Assembly: GCF_006438825.1 (NCBI RefSeq)
Contig: NZ_RCZP01000004.1
Location: forward strand, 62,001 to 126,000
Length of the DNA stretch: 64,000 nt
Direction: 5' to 3'
Source of the DNA: Muricoccus nepalensis
GTDB lineage: Bacteria; Pseudomonadota; Alphaproteobacteria; Acetobacterales; Acetobacteraceae
Shown: positions 25,031 through 35,354 of the stretch, piece after piece
Numbering within the stretch: the first letter of the stretch is position 1
Layout: every line of letters starts with the position of its first letter
Notes under the pieces: generated by a model
What the model was told of the DNA's origin: nothing
The model's database searches: none
What the model saw: only the letters and a program-made list of their open reading frames with translations
Made by a program: the position numbers and the translations under genes

Positions 25031-26703
25031 GCGACAACGCCCGCTTCCGCAACGCGCCCGCCATCCGCGCCGCGCGGGGAAGCCAGCTCTCCGCGCGCCA
25101 CTGGGTGACGGAGGCGCCGCTGCGCATGCTGATGAACAACCTCGACGACGAGGTGGCGGAGAACCCGGGCGCGCTGGTGGTCTATGGCGGGATCGGCCGC
25201 GCGGCGCGGGACTGGCGCAGCTACGAGATGATCGTCGACGTGCTGCGGCGGCTGGAGGATACGCAGACGCTGCTGGTGCAGTCCGGCAAGCCTGTCGGCG
25301 TCTTCGAGACGCACGCGGACGCGCCGCGGGTGCTGATCGCCAACTCCAACATCGTGCCGGCCTGGGCGACCTGGGAGAAGTTCAACGCGCTCGATCGCGC
25401 GGGGCTGATGATGTACGGCCAGATGACGGCGGGGTCCTGGATCTACATCGGGTCGCAGGGGATCGTGCAGGGGACCTACGAGACCTTCGCCGAGGCCGGG
25501 CGGCAGCATTTCGGCGGCGATCTCGCGGGGCGCTGGATCCTGACGGGGGGGCTCGGCGGCATGGGCGGGGCGCAGCCGCTGGCCGGCGTCTTTGCGGGGG
25601 CCTCGGTGCTGGCGGTGGAGTGCCAGCCCAGCCGCATCGAGAAGCGGCTGGAGACGCGCTATCTCGACCACCGGGCGGACGACCTGGACACGGCGCTGGC
25701 GATGATCCGGCGCGCTTGTGACGAGCGGCGCGCGATCAGCGTGGGGCTGCTGGGCAACGCCGCGGAGGTCTTCCCGGAGCTTGTGCGGCGCGGCGTGGTG
25801 CCGGACATCGTGACGGACCAGACGAGCGCGCACGATCCCTCCAACGGCTACCTGCCCGCGGGGTGGACGCTGGACGAGTGGCACGCGAAGCGGGAGAGCG
25901 ACCCGCGCGCGGTGGCGGCGGCGGCGAAGCGGAGCATGGTGGCGCATGTCCGGGCCATGCTGGACTTCAAGCGCATGGGCGCGGTGGTCATGGACTACGG
26001 CAACAACATTCGGCAGATGGCGAAGGACGAGGGGCTGGCGGAGGCCTTCGACTTCCCGGGCTTCGTCCCGGCCTATATCCGGCCGCTGTTCTGCCGCGGC
26101 ATCGGGCCCTACCGCTGGGCGGCGCTGTCGGGCGATCCCGAGGATATCCGCAAGACCGACGCCAAGGTGCGGGAGGTGATCCCGGACGACCCGCATTTGC
26201 ACCGCTGGCTCGACATGGCCCAGGCGCGCATCGCCTTCCAGGGGCTGCCCGCACGCATCTGCTGGGTGGGGCTCGGGGACCGGCACCGGCTGGGGCTCGC
26301 CTTCAACGAGATGGTGGCGCGCGGCGAGTTGTCCGCGCCGGTGGTGATCGGGCGGGACCACCTCGATTCCGGCTCCGTCGCCTCGCCGAACCGGGAGACG
26401 GAGGCGATGCTCGACGGGTCGGACGCGGTGTCGGACTGGCCGCTGTTGAACGCGCTGCTGAACACGGCCTCGGGCGCCACCTGGGTCTCGCTGCACCACG
26501 GCGGCGGCGTGGGCATGGGCTACTCGCAGCACGCGGGGATGGTGATCGTGGCGGACGGCACGCCGGACGCGGCGCGGCGTCTGCGGCGGGTGCTCTGGAA
26601 CGACCCGGCGACGGGCGTGATGCGCCACGCGGACGCGGGCTACGAGGCCGCCAAGGAATGGGCGCGGGAGAAGGGGCTGGACCTGCCGATGGTGGGGCGG
26701 TGA
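25027..26703 (+). CDS. hutU: Urocanate hydratase HutU
   Basis: A 558-residue cytoplasmic urocanase converting urocanate to 4-imidazolone-5-propionate with tightly bound NAD+ acting as an electrophile. Highly conserved over its whole length: [16 protein letters not shown] near 33-48, [31 protein letters not shown], the NAD-site region [21 protein letters not shown], and the [10 protein letters not shown] active-site segment. Start ATG 25027 overlaps the hutC stop; the stop overlaps the hutH GTG start. Normal family length with no damage. Confidence 0.97.
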   Translation: MSDNARFRNAPAIRAARGSQLSARHWVTEAPLRMLMNNLDDEVAENPGALVVYGGIGRAARDWRSYEMIVDVLRRLEDTQTLLVQSGKPVGVFETHADAPRVLIANSNIVPAWATWEKFNALDRAGLMMYGQMTAGSWIYIGSQGIVQGTYETFAEAGRQHFGGDLAGRWILTGGLGGMGGAQPLAGVFAGASVLAVECQPSRIEKRLETRYLDHRADDLDTALAMIRRACDERRAISVGLLGNAAEVFPELVRRGVVPDIVTDQTSAHDPSNGYLPAGWTLDEWHAKRESDPRAVAAAAKRSMVAHVRAMLDFKRMGAVVMDYGNNIRQMAKDEGLAEAFDFPGFVPAYIRPLFCRGIGPYRWAALSGDPEDIRKTDAKVREVIPDDPHLHRWLDMAQARIAFQGLPARICWVGLGDRHRLGLAFNEMVARGELSAPVVIGRDHLDSGSVASPNRETEAMLDGSDAVSDWPLLNALLNTASGATWVSLHHGGGVGMGYSQHAGMVIVADGTPDAARRLRRVLWNDPATGVMRHADAGYEAAKEWAREKGLDLPMVGR

Positions 26704-28196
26704 TCGCCCCGGGCGGGGCGACGCTCGCCGCGCTTCGGGCGGTGATGGAGGGTGGGCCGCTCGCGCTCGCGGAGGGCTGGCGCGCGTCGGTGCGGGCCAG
26801 CCATTCGGCGCTCGCCGCGCGGCTCGGGGCCGGCGAGGTGATGTACGGGGTGAACACCGGCTTCGGCAAGCTGGCGGGCACGCGCATCGCGCCCGACGAC
26901 CTCGTGCGGCTGCAGCTCAACCTCGTGCGCAGCCACGCCTCGGGCGTGGGCGAGCCGCTGCCGCGGCCGGTCGTGCGACTGGTGCTCGCGCTGAAGGCGC
27001 TCTCGCTCGCGCGGGGCGCGTCGGGCGTGCGGGAGGAGACGGTGGAGGCGCTGCTGCGGCTGCTGGAGGCCGATGCGCTGCCGGTGATCCCGGCGCGTGG
27101 GTCGGTGGGCGCTTCGGGGGACCTCGCGCCGCTCGCACATCTCTCGATGGTGCTCATCGGCGAGGGCCAGGCGGAGGTCGGGGGGCGGGTGGTCGGCGGG
27201 GCGGAGGCGCTGGCGCAGGTCGGGCTCGCGCCGCTGCCGCTGGGGCCGAAGGAGGGGCTCGCGCTGCTGAACGGCACGCAGGTCTCGACGGCCATCGCGC
27301 TGCTCGGGTTGTTCCAGGCGCGGGACCTCTTCGCCACCGCGCTGGTGGCGGGGGCGATGAGCACGGAGGGCGTGCGCGGCTCCGACACGCCCTTCGATCC
27401 GCGCATCCACGCGCTGCGCGGGCAGCCCGGACAGATCCGGGCGGCGGCGGCGCTGCGGGGGCTGATGGCGGGCAGCGCGATCCGGGAGAGCCACCGCACC
27501 GGCGACCCGCGTGTGCAGGACCCCTACTCCATCCGCTGCCAGCCGCAGGTGATGGGCGCCGTCCTCGACACGCTCGACCATGTGGCGGCGGTGCTGGAGC
27601 GCGAGGCGAACGCGGTGACGGACAACCCGCTGGTTACGGCGGAGGGCGAGGTGCTGTCGGGCGGGAACTTCCACGCGGAGCCGGTGGCGCTGGCGGCCGA
27701 CCATCTCGCGCTGGTGCTGGCCGAGATCGGCGCGCTGTCGGAGCGGCGGATCGCGCTGCTGACCGATCCCGCGCTCTCGGGGCTGCCGGCCTTCCTCGTG
27801 CGGGACGGCGGGCTGAACTCGGGCTTCATGATCGCGCAGGTGACGGCGGCGGCGCTGGCGAGCGAGGGGAAGTCGCTCGCCCATCCCCGCAGCGTGGACA
27901 GCCTGCCGACCTCGGCCAACCAGGAGGACCATGTGAGCATGGCCACCGGGGCGGCGCTACGGCTGCTGCCGATGGCGGGGAACCTGCGGGACATTCTGGC
28001 TATCGAGTTGCTGGCGGCGAGCCAGGCGGTGGAGTTTCACCGGCCGTTGCGATCCTCCGTGCCGCTGGAGGCGGCGCACGCGCTCGTGCGGGGCGTGGCG
28101 GCGGCCTGGGAGGCGGATCGCTTCATGGCGCCGGACATCGCGGCCGTCGCGGCGCTGGTGGCGGCGGGGCGCTTCGCGGCGCTGGCCGATGGCTGA
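26700..28196 (+). CDS. hutH: Histidine ammonia-lyase HutH
   Basis: A 498-residue histidase that removes ammonia from L-histidine to give urocanate, the first step of the pathway. The autocatalytic MIO cofactor comes from Ala-Ser-Gly at 138-140 within [14 protein letters not shown]. Tyr49 in [12 protein letters not shown] matches the catalytic tyrosine of the P. putida enzyme. The C-terminal EDHVSM motif, after TSANQ, is also present. Start GTG 26700 overlaps the hutU stop by 4 bases; the first in-frame ATG is well inside the conserved N-terminus. The hutI start lies inside its last codons (8-base overlap). Confidence 0.96.
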   Translation: MIAPGGATLAALRAVMEGGPLALAEGWRASVRASHSALAARLGAGEVMYGVNTGFGKLAGTRIAPDDLVRLQLNLVRSHASGVGEPLPRPVVRLVLALKALSLARGASGVREETVEALLRLLEADALPVIPARGSVGASGDLAPLAHLSMVLIGEGQAEVGGRVVGGAEALAQVGLAPLPLGPKEGLALLNGTQVSTAIALLGLFQARDLFATALVAGAMSTEGVRGSDTPFDPRIHALRGQPGQIRAAAALRGLMAGSAIRESHRTGDPRVQDPYSIRCQPQVMGAVLDTLDHVAAVLEREANAVTDNPLVTAEGEVLSGGNFHAEPVALAADHLALVLAEIGALSERRIALLTDPALSGLPAFLVRDGGLNSGFMIAQVTAAALASEGKSLAHPRSVDSLPTSANQEDHVSMATGAALRLLPMAGNLRDILAIELLAASQAVEFHRPLRSSVPLEAAHALVRGVAAAWEADRFMAPDIAAVAALVAAGRFAALADG

Positions 28197-29385
28197 GTTC
28201 GACCGGGTCTGGGTGGGGGCGGATTTCCTCACCATGACGGACGGGCTGGGTGTGCTGCGGGACGGCGCGCTGGCCGCGAAGGAGGGGCGCATCGCCTGGG
28301 TGGGTCCGCGCGCCGCGCTGCCCGCGCATTCGGCGCCGGTCGTCGATTGCGGCGGCGCCTGGGTGATGCCGGGGCTGGTGGACTGCCACACGCACCTGGT
28401 GTTCGGGGGCAACCGCGCGGCCGAGTTCGAGCGGCGGCTGGCGGGCGCGACCTACGAGGAGATCGCGCGGGAGGGCGGCGGCATCCTCTCCACCGTGCGG
28501 GCCACGCGCGCGGCGACGGAGGAGGAGCTAGTGGCGGGCGCCCTCCCCCGGCTCGACGCGCTGCTGGCCGAGGGCGTGACGACAGTGGAGGTGAAGTCGG
28601 GCTACGGGCTCGAGCTCGAGGCGGAGCGGCGGATGCTGCGCGCGGCGCGGGCGCTGGGGCGGGAGCGCCGCGTGTCGGTGGCGACGAGCTTCCTCGGCGC
28701 GCACGCGGTGCCGCCCGAATACAGGGGGCGGCAGGGGGACTACGCGGCGGCGGTGGCCGGCATGGTCGCGCCGCTGGCCGCGGAGGGGCTGGTGGACGCG
28801 GTGGACGCCTTCCTCGAGCGCATCGCCTTCACGCCGGCGGAGACGGAGGCAGTGTTCCGTGCGGCGCGCGCCGCCGAGCTGCCGGTGAAGCTGCACGCGG
28901 ACCAGCTGAGCGACGGGGGGGGCGCGGCGCTCGCGGCGCGGTTTGGTGCGCTCTCGGCGGACCACCTGGAGCACGCCTCGTCGGCGGGGCTGGCCGCGAT
29001 GGCGGCGGCGGGGACGGTCGCGGTGCTGCTGCCGGGGGCGACCTACTTCATCCGGGAGGAGCGGGTGCCGGACGTCGCGGCGATGCGCGCGGCCGGGCTG
29101 CGGATGGCGGTCGCGACGGACATGAACCCGGGCTCCTCGCCGGCGCGCTCGCTGCTGCTGATGCTGAACATGGCCTGCACGCTCTACCGGCTGACCGTGG
29201 AGGAGGCGCTGCTCGGGGTGACGCGGCACGCGGCGGCGGCGCTCGGCCTCGCGGACCGCGGCGCGCTGGCGCCGGGGATGCGCTGCGACCTCGCGATCTT
29301 CCGCGTCGGCTCGCCGGCGGAGCTCCCCTACTGGATGGGCGGCAATCCCCTCGCCGGACGGGTGGTGGCCGGGCAGGACGCCTGA
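28189..29385 (+). CDS. hutI: Imidazolonepropionase HutI
   Basis: A 398-residue metal-dependent amidohydrolase that opens 4-imidazolone-5-propionate to N-formimidoyl-L-glutamate, the substrate of HutF encoded at 18.8-20.2 kb. Visible landmarks are [16 protein letters not shown] with metal ligands H67 and H69, [12 protein letters not shown], the [12 protein letters not shown] segment, [15 protein letters not shown] and the C-terminal [10 protein letters not shown] with the metal-site aspartate. The start ATG overlaps the end of hutH. It is the last gene of the rightward hut run; a short hairpin follows. Confidence 0.96.
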   Translation: MAEFDRVWVGADFLTMTDGLGVLRDGALAAKEGRIAWVGPRAALPAHSAPVVDCGGAWVMPGLVDCHTHLVFGGNRAAEFERRLAGATYEEIAREGGGILSTVRATRAATEEELVAGALPRLDALLAEGVTTVEVKSGYGLELEAERRMLRAARALGRERRVSVATSFLGAHAVPPEYRGRQGDYAAAVAGMVAPLAAEGLVDAVDAFLERIAFTPAETEAVFRAARAAELPVKLHADQLSDGGGAALAARFGALSADHLEHASSAGLAAMAAAGTVAVLLPGATYFIREERVPDVAAMRAAGLRMAVATDMNPGSSPARSLLLMLNMACTLYRLTVEEALLGVTRHAAAALGLADRGALAPGMRCDLAIFRVGSPAELPYWMGGNPLAGRVVAGQDA

Positions 29386-29389
29386 GCGG

Positions 29390-29405
29390 GCGGCTTGCCA
29401 GCCGC
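29390..29405 (+). terminator. Possible weak hairpin after hutI
   Basis: GCGGCT at 29390-29395 can pair with AGCCGC at 29400-29405 across a four-base loop, directly after the hutI stop. There is no T-tract, so it is at best a weak or Rho-assisted terminator between the hut operon and the LysR gene. Confidence 0.25.
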
Positions 29406-29439
29406 GCGCCCCGTCCCTCTCATGCCGGCGGGAGGGCGC

Positions 29440-30336
29440 ATGATCGACAAGCTCGGGTTCCTCGTCGCCCTCGCGCGGGAGGGGAACTTCCGGCGCGCGG
29501 CGGAGGCCTGCGGCGTCGCGCAGCCGACGCTCTCCGCCGGGATCAAGGCGCTGGAGGCGGAGCTCGGCGCGCTGCTCGTGCACCGTTCCTCGCGCTATCT
29601 CGGGTTGACGCCGGAGGGGGAGAAGGCGGTCGCCTGGGGGCAGCGGATGCTGCGCGACGCGCGGGCGATGCGCCAGGACCTGCAGGCGGCGCGCGGCGGG
29701 CTCGCCGGGCACCTGCGGGTGGCGGTGATCCCGACGGCGCTCGCGCTGGTGCCCCACCTCACCCTCGCCTGCCGCCGCCGGCACCCGGGGATGCGCTTCA
29801 CCATCCTGTCGCAGACCTCGGCCGCGATCCTCGAGATGCTCGAAGCCTTCGAGGCGGACGCGGGCATCACCTACATTGGTAACGAGCCGCTCGGGCGCCT
29901 GCGGAGCCTGCCCCTGTCGACCGAGCGCTACCGGCTGGTCGTGCCGCCGGGCTCGGCCTTCGCCGGCCGGCCCTCCGTGGCCTGGGCGGAGCTGGCGGGC
30001 CAGCCGCTGTGCCTGCTGACGCCCGACATGCAGAACCGCCGCATCATGGACGGGCTGATGATGAGCGCGGGGGTGGAGCCGGCGGCCACGGTGGAGTCCA
30101 ACTCCATCGTCGCCCTCATCGCGCATGTCCGCAGCGGGGCGTGGATGACGGTGCTGCCCGAGAGCCTGGCGAACACGCTTGGCACGGCCTCGGGGCTGCC
30201 GGCCATCCCGCTGGTCGCGCCGGAGGCCGCCTATGGGATCGGGCTGGTGGTGCCGCGGCTCGACCCGGTCCCGCCGCTGACTGCGGCCCTATTGGCGGCG
30301 GCGCAGGAGCTGGGGGATGGGCAGGCCGCGTCTTGA
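29440..30336 (+). CDS. LysR-family regulator, probably of the formate dehydrogenase operon
   Basis: A 298-residue LysR-type regulator. The helix-turn-helix is in residues 1-60 (FRRAAEACGVAQPTLSAGIKALE region, with LGLTPEG closing the domain). The C-terminal co-inducer domain (about 90-298) begins GHLRVAVIPTALALVP. Start ATG 29440 has GGAGGG at 29431-29436; an upstream ATG at 29395 is in frame but overlaps the possible terminator. It lies directly upstream of fdsG in the same orientation, the position of LysR regulators (FdsR-like) in many fds loci, so it is inferred to control the operon in response to formate. An imperfect inverted repeat at 30384-30408 is a candidate site. Confidence 0.85.
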   Translation: MIDKLGFLVALAREGNFRRAAEACGVAQPTLSAGIKALEAELGALLVHRSSRYLGLTPEGEKAVAWGQRMLRDARAMRQDLQAARGGLAGHLRVAVIPTALALVPHLTLACRRRHPGMRFTILSQTSAAILEMLEAFEADAGITYIGNEPLGRLRSLPLSTERYRLVVPPGSAFAGRPSVAWAELAGQPLCLLTPDMQNRRIMDGLMMSAGVEPAATVESNSIVALIAHVRSGAWMTVLPESLANTLGTASGLPAIPLVAPEAAYGIGLVVPRLDPVPPLTAALLAAAQELGDGQAAS

Positions 30337-30383
30337 TCGGGTTTTGCTATCGCAGCACGGCCGTGAGCGCTTGATGCGGCGGT

Positions 30384-30408
30384 GGATGATCCGCAGGATG
30401 GATCGTCC
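30384..30408 (+). promoter_or_regulatory. Imperfect inverted repeat upstream of fdsG
   Basis: GGATGATCC (30384-30392) and GGATCGTCC (30400-30408) form an inverted repeat with a single mismatch across a 7-base spacer (GCAGGAT). It lies 24 bases before the fdsG start, in the only sizeable gap between the LysR gene and fds. It could be an operator or a 5'-leader hairpin. No convincing -35/-10 pair is visible. Confidence 0.35.
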
Positions 30409-30431
30409 AAGAAAAGAGTTCCTCCCGACGC

Positions 30432-30938
30432 ATGCAGGGCCCGAGCGCCACCCTTTCCCATCCGGCCGTCGCGGCGCCTCCCTGGGACGAGGCCCTCGCC
30501 GCCGGGATCATCCGCGAGCTGGCGGGGCTCGAGGGCGCGCTGCTGCCGATCCTCCACGCCCTGCAGGAGCGCTTCGGCTGGGTCCCGCGGGAGGCGGTGC
30601 CTCTGGTGGCGGAGGCGCTCAACCTCTCCCGCGCGGAGGTGCACGGCGTCGTCACCTTCTACCATGATTTCCGAGCCAGCCCGCCCGGGCGCCACGTCCT
30701 GAAGCTCTGCCGCGCCGAGGCCTGCCAGGCGATGGGGGCGGAGGCGCTGGCGGAGGGGTTCATGCGGCGGCACGGCCTCGCCTGGCACGGGACCACGGGG
30801 GATGGCGGCCTGACGCTGGAGCCGGTCTTCTGCCTCGGCCTCTGCGCCTGCGCGCCGGCGGCGCTGCTCGACGGGGAGCCGCTCGCGCGGCTCGACGACG
30901 CGCTCCTCGACGGGCTGGTGGAAGGGGCGCGGGCGTGA
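30432..30938 (+). CDS. fdsG: NAD-dependent formate dehydrogenase gamma subunit FdsG
   Basis: A 168-residue NuoE-like subunit carrying a [2Fe-2S] cluster in the soluble cytoplasmic FdsGBA complex, on the electron path between the Mo subunit and FMN/NAD. The cluster ligands are in LCRAEAC (C93 and C98) and FCLGLCACAP (C134 and C138). The ERFGWVPREAVPLVAEALN helix and HGVVTFYHDF segment are the standard thioredoxin-like 24 kDa subunit features. Start ATG 30432 lacks a strong Shine-Dalgarno. Its stop overlaps the fdsB start (TGATG). Confidence 0.95.
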   Translation: MQGPSATLSHPAVAAPPWDEALAAGIIRELAGLEGALLPILHALQERFGWVPREAVPLVAEALNLSRAEVHGVVTFYHDFRASPPGRHVLKLCRAEACQAMGAEALAEGFMRRHGLAWHGTTGDGGLTLEPVFCLGLCACAPAALLDGEPLARLDDALLDGLVEGARA

Positions 30939-32491
30939 TGCGCGTCTTCCTGCCGAAGGACGCGGCCGCGCTGGCGCTGGGGGCGGAGGCGGTGCTGCGC
31001 GCGCTGCGGGAGGCGGCGGCGCGGCGCGGCGTGGCGCTGGAGGTCGTGCGGACGGGATCGCGCGGGGCCGTCTGGCTGGAGCCGCTGGTGGAGCTGGAGA
31101 CGCCGGCCGGGCGGATCGGCTACGGGCCGGTGCGGGCGGGCGACGCGGCGGGGTTGCTGGAGGCTTGGCTCGACGAGGACGGCGCGCACCCGCTGCGGAT
31201 CGGGCCGCCGGAGAGCCATCCCTGGTTCGCGGGGCAGACGCGGCTGACCTTCGGGCGCTGCGGGGTCGTCGATCCGGAATCCGTCGAGGACTACGCGGCG
31301 CACGGGGGCTTCGCGGGGCTGTTGCGGGCGCTGTCGATCGGCGGCGAGGCGATCGTCGACGCGGTGAAGCTCTCGGGGCTGCGCGGGCGCGGCGGTGCGG
31401 GCTTTCCCACGGGGATCAAGTGGAACACCGTGCGGCTCGCCGAGGCCGACCGGAAGTACGTGGTCTGCAACGCGGACGAGGGCGACAGCGGCACCTTCGC
31501 GGACCGGATGCTGATGGAGGGCGACCCCTTCCTCCTCATCGAGGGGATGGCGATCGCGGGCGTCGCGGTCGGGGCCACGAAGGGCTACGTCTACGTGCGT
31601 TCGGAATACCCGCAGGCGGTGCGGGCGATGCGGACGGCGATCCTCGCGGCGCGGTGGGCGGGATGGCTGGGGGAGGATGTCGCGGGCTCCGGCCAGGCCT
31701 TCGACCTGGAGGTGCGGGTCGGCGCCGGCGCCTATATCTGCGGCGAGGAGACGGCGCTGCTGAACTCGCTGGAGGGCAAGCGCGGCGTGGTGCGCGCCAA
31801 GCCGCCGCTGCCGGCGGTCGAGGGGCTGTTCGGCCGGCCGACGGTGGTGAACAACGTGCTCTCCCTCGCCGCCGTGCCCTGGATCCTCGCGCACGGGGCC
31901 GAGGCCTATGCGGGCTTCGGCAGCGGGCGCTCGCTCGGGACGCTCGCGGTGCAGATCGCGGGGAACGTGCGACGCGGCGGGCTGGTGGAGATCCCCTTTG
32001 GCCTGCCGCTGCGCGACGTGGTGGAGGGATGGGGCGGCGGCACCGCGACGGGGCGGCCGTTCCGCGCGGTGCAGGTGGGCGGGCCGCTGGGAGCCTACTT
32101 CCCCGAGGCGCTGCTCGACACGCCGCTGGACTACGAGGCCTTCGCGCGCGCGGGCGGGCTGCTCGGCCATGGCGGCGTGACGGTCTTCGATGACCGCGTG
32201 GACCTGTCGCGCCAGGCGCGCTTCGCCTTCGAGTTCTGCGCGGCCGAGAGCTGCGGCAAGTGCACGCCGTGCCGCATCGGCGCCGTGCGCGGCGCGGAGG
32301 TGATCGACCGCATCACCACCGGGGTGGACGTGGCGCGGAACCTCGCCGTGCTGGACGACCTGCTGGAGCTGATGACCGACGCCTCGCTCTGCGCGATGGG
32401 CGGGCTGACGCCCATCCCGGTCGGCAGCGCGCTGAAGCATTTCCCCGAGGATTTCGATGCCGCCCGCGGCCTGTCCCGGGCGGCGGAGTGA
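30938..32491 (+). CDS. fdsB: NAD-dependent formate dehydrogenase beta subunit FdsB
   Basis: A 517-residue NuoF-like subunit where electrons reach FMN and reduce NAD+. An N-terminal thioredoxin-like extension (about 1-115) precedes the NuoF core. The core holds the FMN-binding GLRGRGGAGFPTG (about 148-160), the NADEGDSGTF motif, the glycine-rich GAGAYICGEETAL NAD site, and the [4Fe-4S] ligands C439, C442 and C445 (SCGKCTPCR) plus C485. A GTG at 30935 immediately before the ATG could also start translation; TGATG coupling with fdsG fits the ATG. Gene order fdsG-fdsB-fdsA is the classical one. Confidence 0.95.
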   Translation: MRVFLPKDAAALALGAEAVLRALREAAARRGVALEVVRTGSRGAVWLEPLVELETPAGRIGYGPVRAGDAAGLLEAWLDEDGAHPLRIGPPESHPWFAGQTRLTFGRCGVVDPESVEDYAAHGGFAGLLRALSIGGEAIVDAVKLSGLRGRGGAGFPTGIKWNTVRLAEADRKYVVCNADEGDSGTFADRMLMEGDPFLLIEGMAIAGVAVGATKGYVYVRSEYPQAVRAMRTAILAARWAGWLGEDVAGSGQAFDLEVRVGAGAYICGEETALLNSLEGKRGVVRAKPPLPAVEGLFGRPTVVNNVLSLAAVPWILAHGAEAYAGFGSGRSLGTLAVQIAGNVRRGGLVEIPFGLPLRDVVEGWGGGTATGRPFRAVQVGGPLGAYFPEALLDTPLDYEAFARAGGLLGHGGVTVFDDRVDLSRQARFAFEFCAAESCGKCTPCRIGAVRGAEVIDRITTGVDVARNLAVLDDLLELMTDASLCAMGGLTPIPVGSALKHFPEDFDAARGLSRAAE

Positions 32492-32504
32492 GGGAGCGGG
32501 ACGC

Positions 32505-35354
32505 ATGCCCCTGATCCAGGAAACCGATTTCGGCACCCCGATCCGCCTGGCCGAGGGCACGGTGACGCTCACCATCGACGGGCAGGCGGTGGCGGTGCCG
32601 AAGGGCACGTCCGTGATGGCGGCGGCAATGACGCTGGGCACGACGGTGCTGCGCCTCTGCGCGACCGACAGCCTGGAGCCCTTCGGCTCCTGCCGCCTCT
32701 GCCTCGTGCAGATCGAGGGGCGGCGGGGCTTCCCGGCCTCCTGCACCACGCCCGCCGAGGCCGGGATGGTCGTGCACACGCAGAACGAGGCGATCGCGAA
32801 GCGCCGGCGGGGCGTGATGGAGCTCTACATCTCCGACCACCCGCTGGACTGCCTGACGTGCTCGGCGAACGGCGACTGCGAGCTGCAGGACATGGCGGGC
32901 GCGGTCGGTCTGCGGGAGGTGCGCTACGGCCATGAAGGCGCGAACCACCTCGATGCGCCGAAGGACGAGAGCAATCCCTACTTCACCTTCGAGGCCTCGA
33001 AATGCATCGCCTGCTCGCGGTGCATCCGGGCCTGCGAGGAGGTGCAGGGGACCTTTGCGCTGACGATGGAGGGGCGCGGCTTCGATTCCAAGGTGTCGCC
33101 GGGCGGCACGGACTTCATGGGTTCGGAATGCGTCTCCTGCGGCGCCTGCGTCCAGGCCTGCCCGACGGCGACGCTGAACGAGAAGTCGGTGGTGGCGCTC
33201 GGCACGCCCGAGCACTCGGTGGTGACGACCTGCGCCTATTGCGGCGTCGGCTGCTCCTTCAAGGCGGAGATGAAGGGCGACCGGCTGGTCCGCATGGTGC
33301 CCTACAAGGACGGCAAGGCGAACGAGGGCCATTCCTGCGTGAAGGGGCGCTTCGCCTTCGGCTACGCGACCCACAAGGACCGCATCACGACGCCGATGAT
33401 CCGGGCGCGGATCACCGATCCCTGGCGGGAGGTGAGCTGGGAGGAGGCGGTGCGGCACGCGGCCTCCGAGCTGCGGCGCATCCAGCGGGAGCACGGGGTG
33501 GACGCGATCGGCGGCATCACCTCCTCGCGCTGCACGAACGAGGAGACCTTCCTCGTGCAGAAGATGATCCGCGGCGCCTTCGGCAACAACAACGTCGACA
33601 CCTGCGCGCGGGTCTGCCACTCGCCCACGGGGTACGGGCTGAAGACGACGCTCGGGACCTCGGCAGGGACGCAGGACTTCGCCTCCGTGGCAGAGGCGGA
33701 CGTGATCCTCGTCATCGGCGCGAACCCGACGGACGGGCACCCGGTCTTCGCCTCCCGCATGAAGCGGCGGCTGCGCGAGGGGGCGCGGCTGATCGTCGTG
33801 GATCCGCGGCGGATCGACCTCGTCCGCACGCCGCATGTGCGGGCGGACCACCACCTGGCGCTGCGGCCGGGGACGAACGTGGCGCTGCTCAACGCCCTGG
33901 CGCATGTCGTGGTGACGGAGGGGCTGGTCGCGGAGGGCTATGTCCGGGAGCGCTGCGACCTCGACGCCTTCGAGGACTGGGCCCGCTTCGTCGCGGAGGC
34001 GCGGAACGCGCCGGAGGCGGTGGAGGCGGTCACGGGGGTGCCGGCGCGGGCCGTGCGGGAGGCGGCGCGGCTCTACGCCTCCGGGGGCGCGGCGGCGATC
34101 TACTACGGGCTGGGCGTGACGGAGCACAGCCAGGGCTCGACCGCCGTGATGGCCATGGCGAACCTGGCGATGGCGACGGGGAACATCGGCCGGCCCGGCG
34201 CGGGGGTGAACCCGCTGCGGGGGCAGAACAACGTGCAGGGGGCCTGCGACATGGGCTCCTTCCCGCACGAGTTCTCCGGCTATCGCCACGTGGCCGACGA
34301 CGCGGTGCGGGAGAGCTTCGAGACGTCCTGGGGCGTGCCGCTCTCGCCGGAGCCGGGCCTGCGCATCCCGAACATGCTCGACGAGGCCGTGGCGGGTCGC
34401 TTCCGGGGGCTCTTCGTGCAGGGCGAGGACATCGCGCAGTCCGATCCCGACACGAAGCACGTGACCGCGGGGCTGGCGGCCATGGAATGCGTCATCGTGC
34501 AGGACCTCTTCCTCAACGAGACCGCGAAATACGCGCATGTCTTCCTGCCCGGCTCCTCCTTCCTCGAGAAGGACGGGACCTTCACCAACGCGGAGCGGCG
34601 CATCAACCGCGTGCGCCGCGTGATGGCGCCGCTCGGCGGGCTGGCGGACTGGGAAGGGGTGATGGCGCTCTCCAACGCGCTCGGCTTCCCCATGGACTAC
34701 CGCCATCCCGGCGAGATCATGGACGAGATCGCGCGGCTGACGCCGACCTTCGCGGGCGTGTCCTACGCCAAGCTGGACGAGGTCGGCTCGCTGCAGTGGC
34801 CCTGCAACGAGGAGGCGCCGCTGGGCACGCCGACGATGCACGTGGACCGCTTCGTGCGCGGCAAGGGGCGGTTCATGGTCACGGAGTTCGTGCCGACGGA
34901 GGAGCGCACGGGGGTGAACTTCCCGCTGATCCTCACCACCGGGCGCATCCTGTCGCAGTACAACGTGGGCGCGCAGACGCGGCGGACGGAGAACAGCCGC
35001 TGGCACGCGGAGGACGTGCTGGAGATCCATCCCTTCGACGCGGAGCTGCGGGGCATCCGGGACGGCGAGCTGGTCTCGCTGGAGAGCCGGTCCGGCGACA
35101 TCGCGCTGCGCGCGCACGTGAGCGAGAGGATGCAGCCCGGGGTCGTCTACACCACCTTCCACCATGCCTCGACCGGGGCCAACGTCATCACGACCGATTA
35201 CTCCGACTGGGCGACGAACTGCCCGGAGTACAAGGTGACGGCGGTCCAGGTCCGCCGCACCAACGGCCCCTCGGCCTGGCAGGCGGCGTTCGCGGAGGGC
35301 GAGGCGACGATGAAGCGGATCGAGGCGAGGCAGGATGCTCCCGCGGCCGAGTAG
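32505..35354 (+). CDS. fdsA: NAD-dependent formate dehydrogenase catalytic alpha subunit FdsA (Mo-bis-MGD)
   Basis: A 949-residue catalytic subunit oxidising formate to CO2. The N-terminal NuoG-like part binds a [2Fe-2S] cluster (C52, C63, C66, C80), a His/Cys cluster (H112, C116, C119, C125) and two ferredoxin-type [4Fe-4S] clusters (C167-C177 and C209-C219). The molybdopterin part then begins with a [4Fe-4S] site (C243, C246, C250, C278). The molybdenum ligand is C371 in RVCHSPTGYG, followed by the conserved H372, so this is a cysteine rather than selenocysteine enzyme. A C-terminal molydopterin dinucleotide-binding domain ends the chain. Start ATG 32505 has AGGGAG upstream; an earlier frame to 32457 lies inside fdsB. 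Its end overlaps fdhD by 20 bases. Confidence 0.97.
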   Translation: MPLIQETDFGTPIRLAEGTVTLTIDGQAVAVPKGTSVMAAAMTLGTTVLRLCATDSLEPFGSCRLCLVQIEGRRGFPASCTTPAEAGMVVHTQNEAIAKRRRGVMELYISDHPLDCLTCSANGDCELQDMAGAVGLREVRYGHEGANHLDAPKDESNPYFTFEASKCIACSRCIRACEEVQGTFALTMEGRGFDSKVSPGGTDFMGSECVSCGACVQACPTATLNEKSVVALGTPEHSVVTTCAYCGVGCSFKAEMKGDRLVRMVPYKDGKANEGHSCVKGRFAFGYATHKDRITTPMIRARITDPWREVSWEEAVRHAASELRRIQREHGVDAIGGITSSRCTNEETFLVQKMIRGAFGNNNVDTCARVCHSPTGYGLKTTLGTSAGTQDFASVAEADVILVIGANPTDGHPVFASRMKRRLREGARLIVVDPRRIDLVRTPHVRADHHLALRPGTNVALLNALAHVVVTEGLVAEGYVRERCDLDAFEDWARFVAEARNAPEAVEAVTGVPARAVREAARLYASGGAAAIYYGLGVTEHSQGSTAVMAMANLAMATGNIGRPGAGVNPLRGQNNVQGACDMGSFPHEFSGYRHVADDAVRESFETSWGVPLSPEPGLRIPNMLDEAVAGRFRGLFVQGEDIAQSDPDTKHVTAGLAAMECVIVQDLFLNETAKYAHVFLPGSSFLEKDGTFTNAERRINRVRRVMAPLGGLADWEGVMALSNALGFPMDYRHPGEIMDEIARLTPTFAGVSYAKLDEVGSLQWPCNEEAPLGTPTMHVDRFVRGKGRFMVTEFVPTEERTGVNFPLILTTGRILSQYNVGAQTRRTENSRWHAEDVLEIHPFDAELRGIRDGELVSLESRSGDIALRAHVSERMQPGVVYTTFHHASTGANVITTDYSDWATNCPEYKVTAVQVRRTNGPSAWQAAFAEGEATMKRIEARQDAPAAE

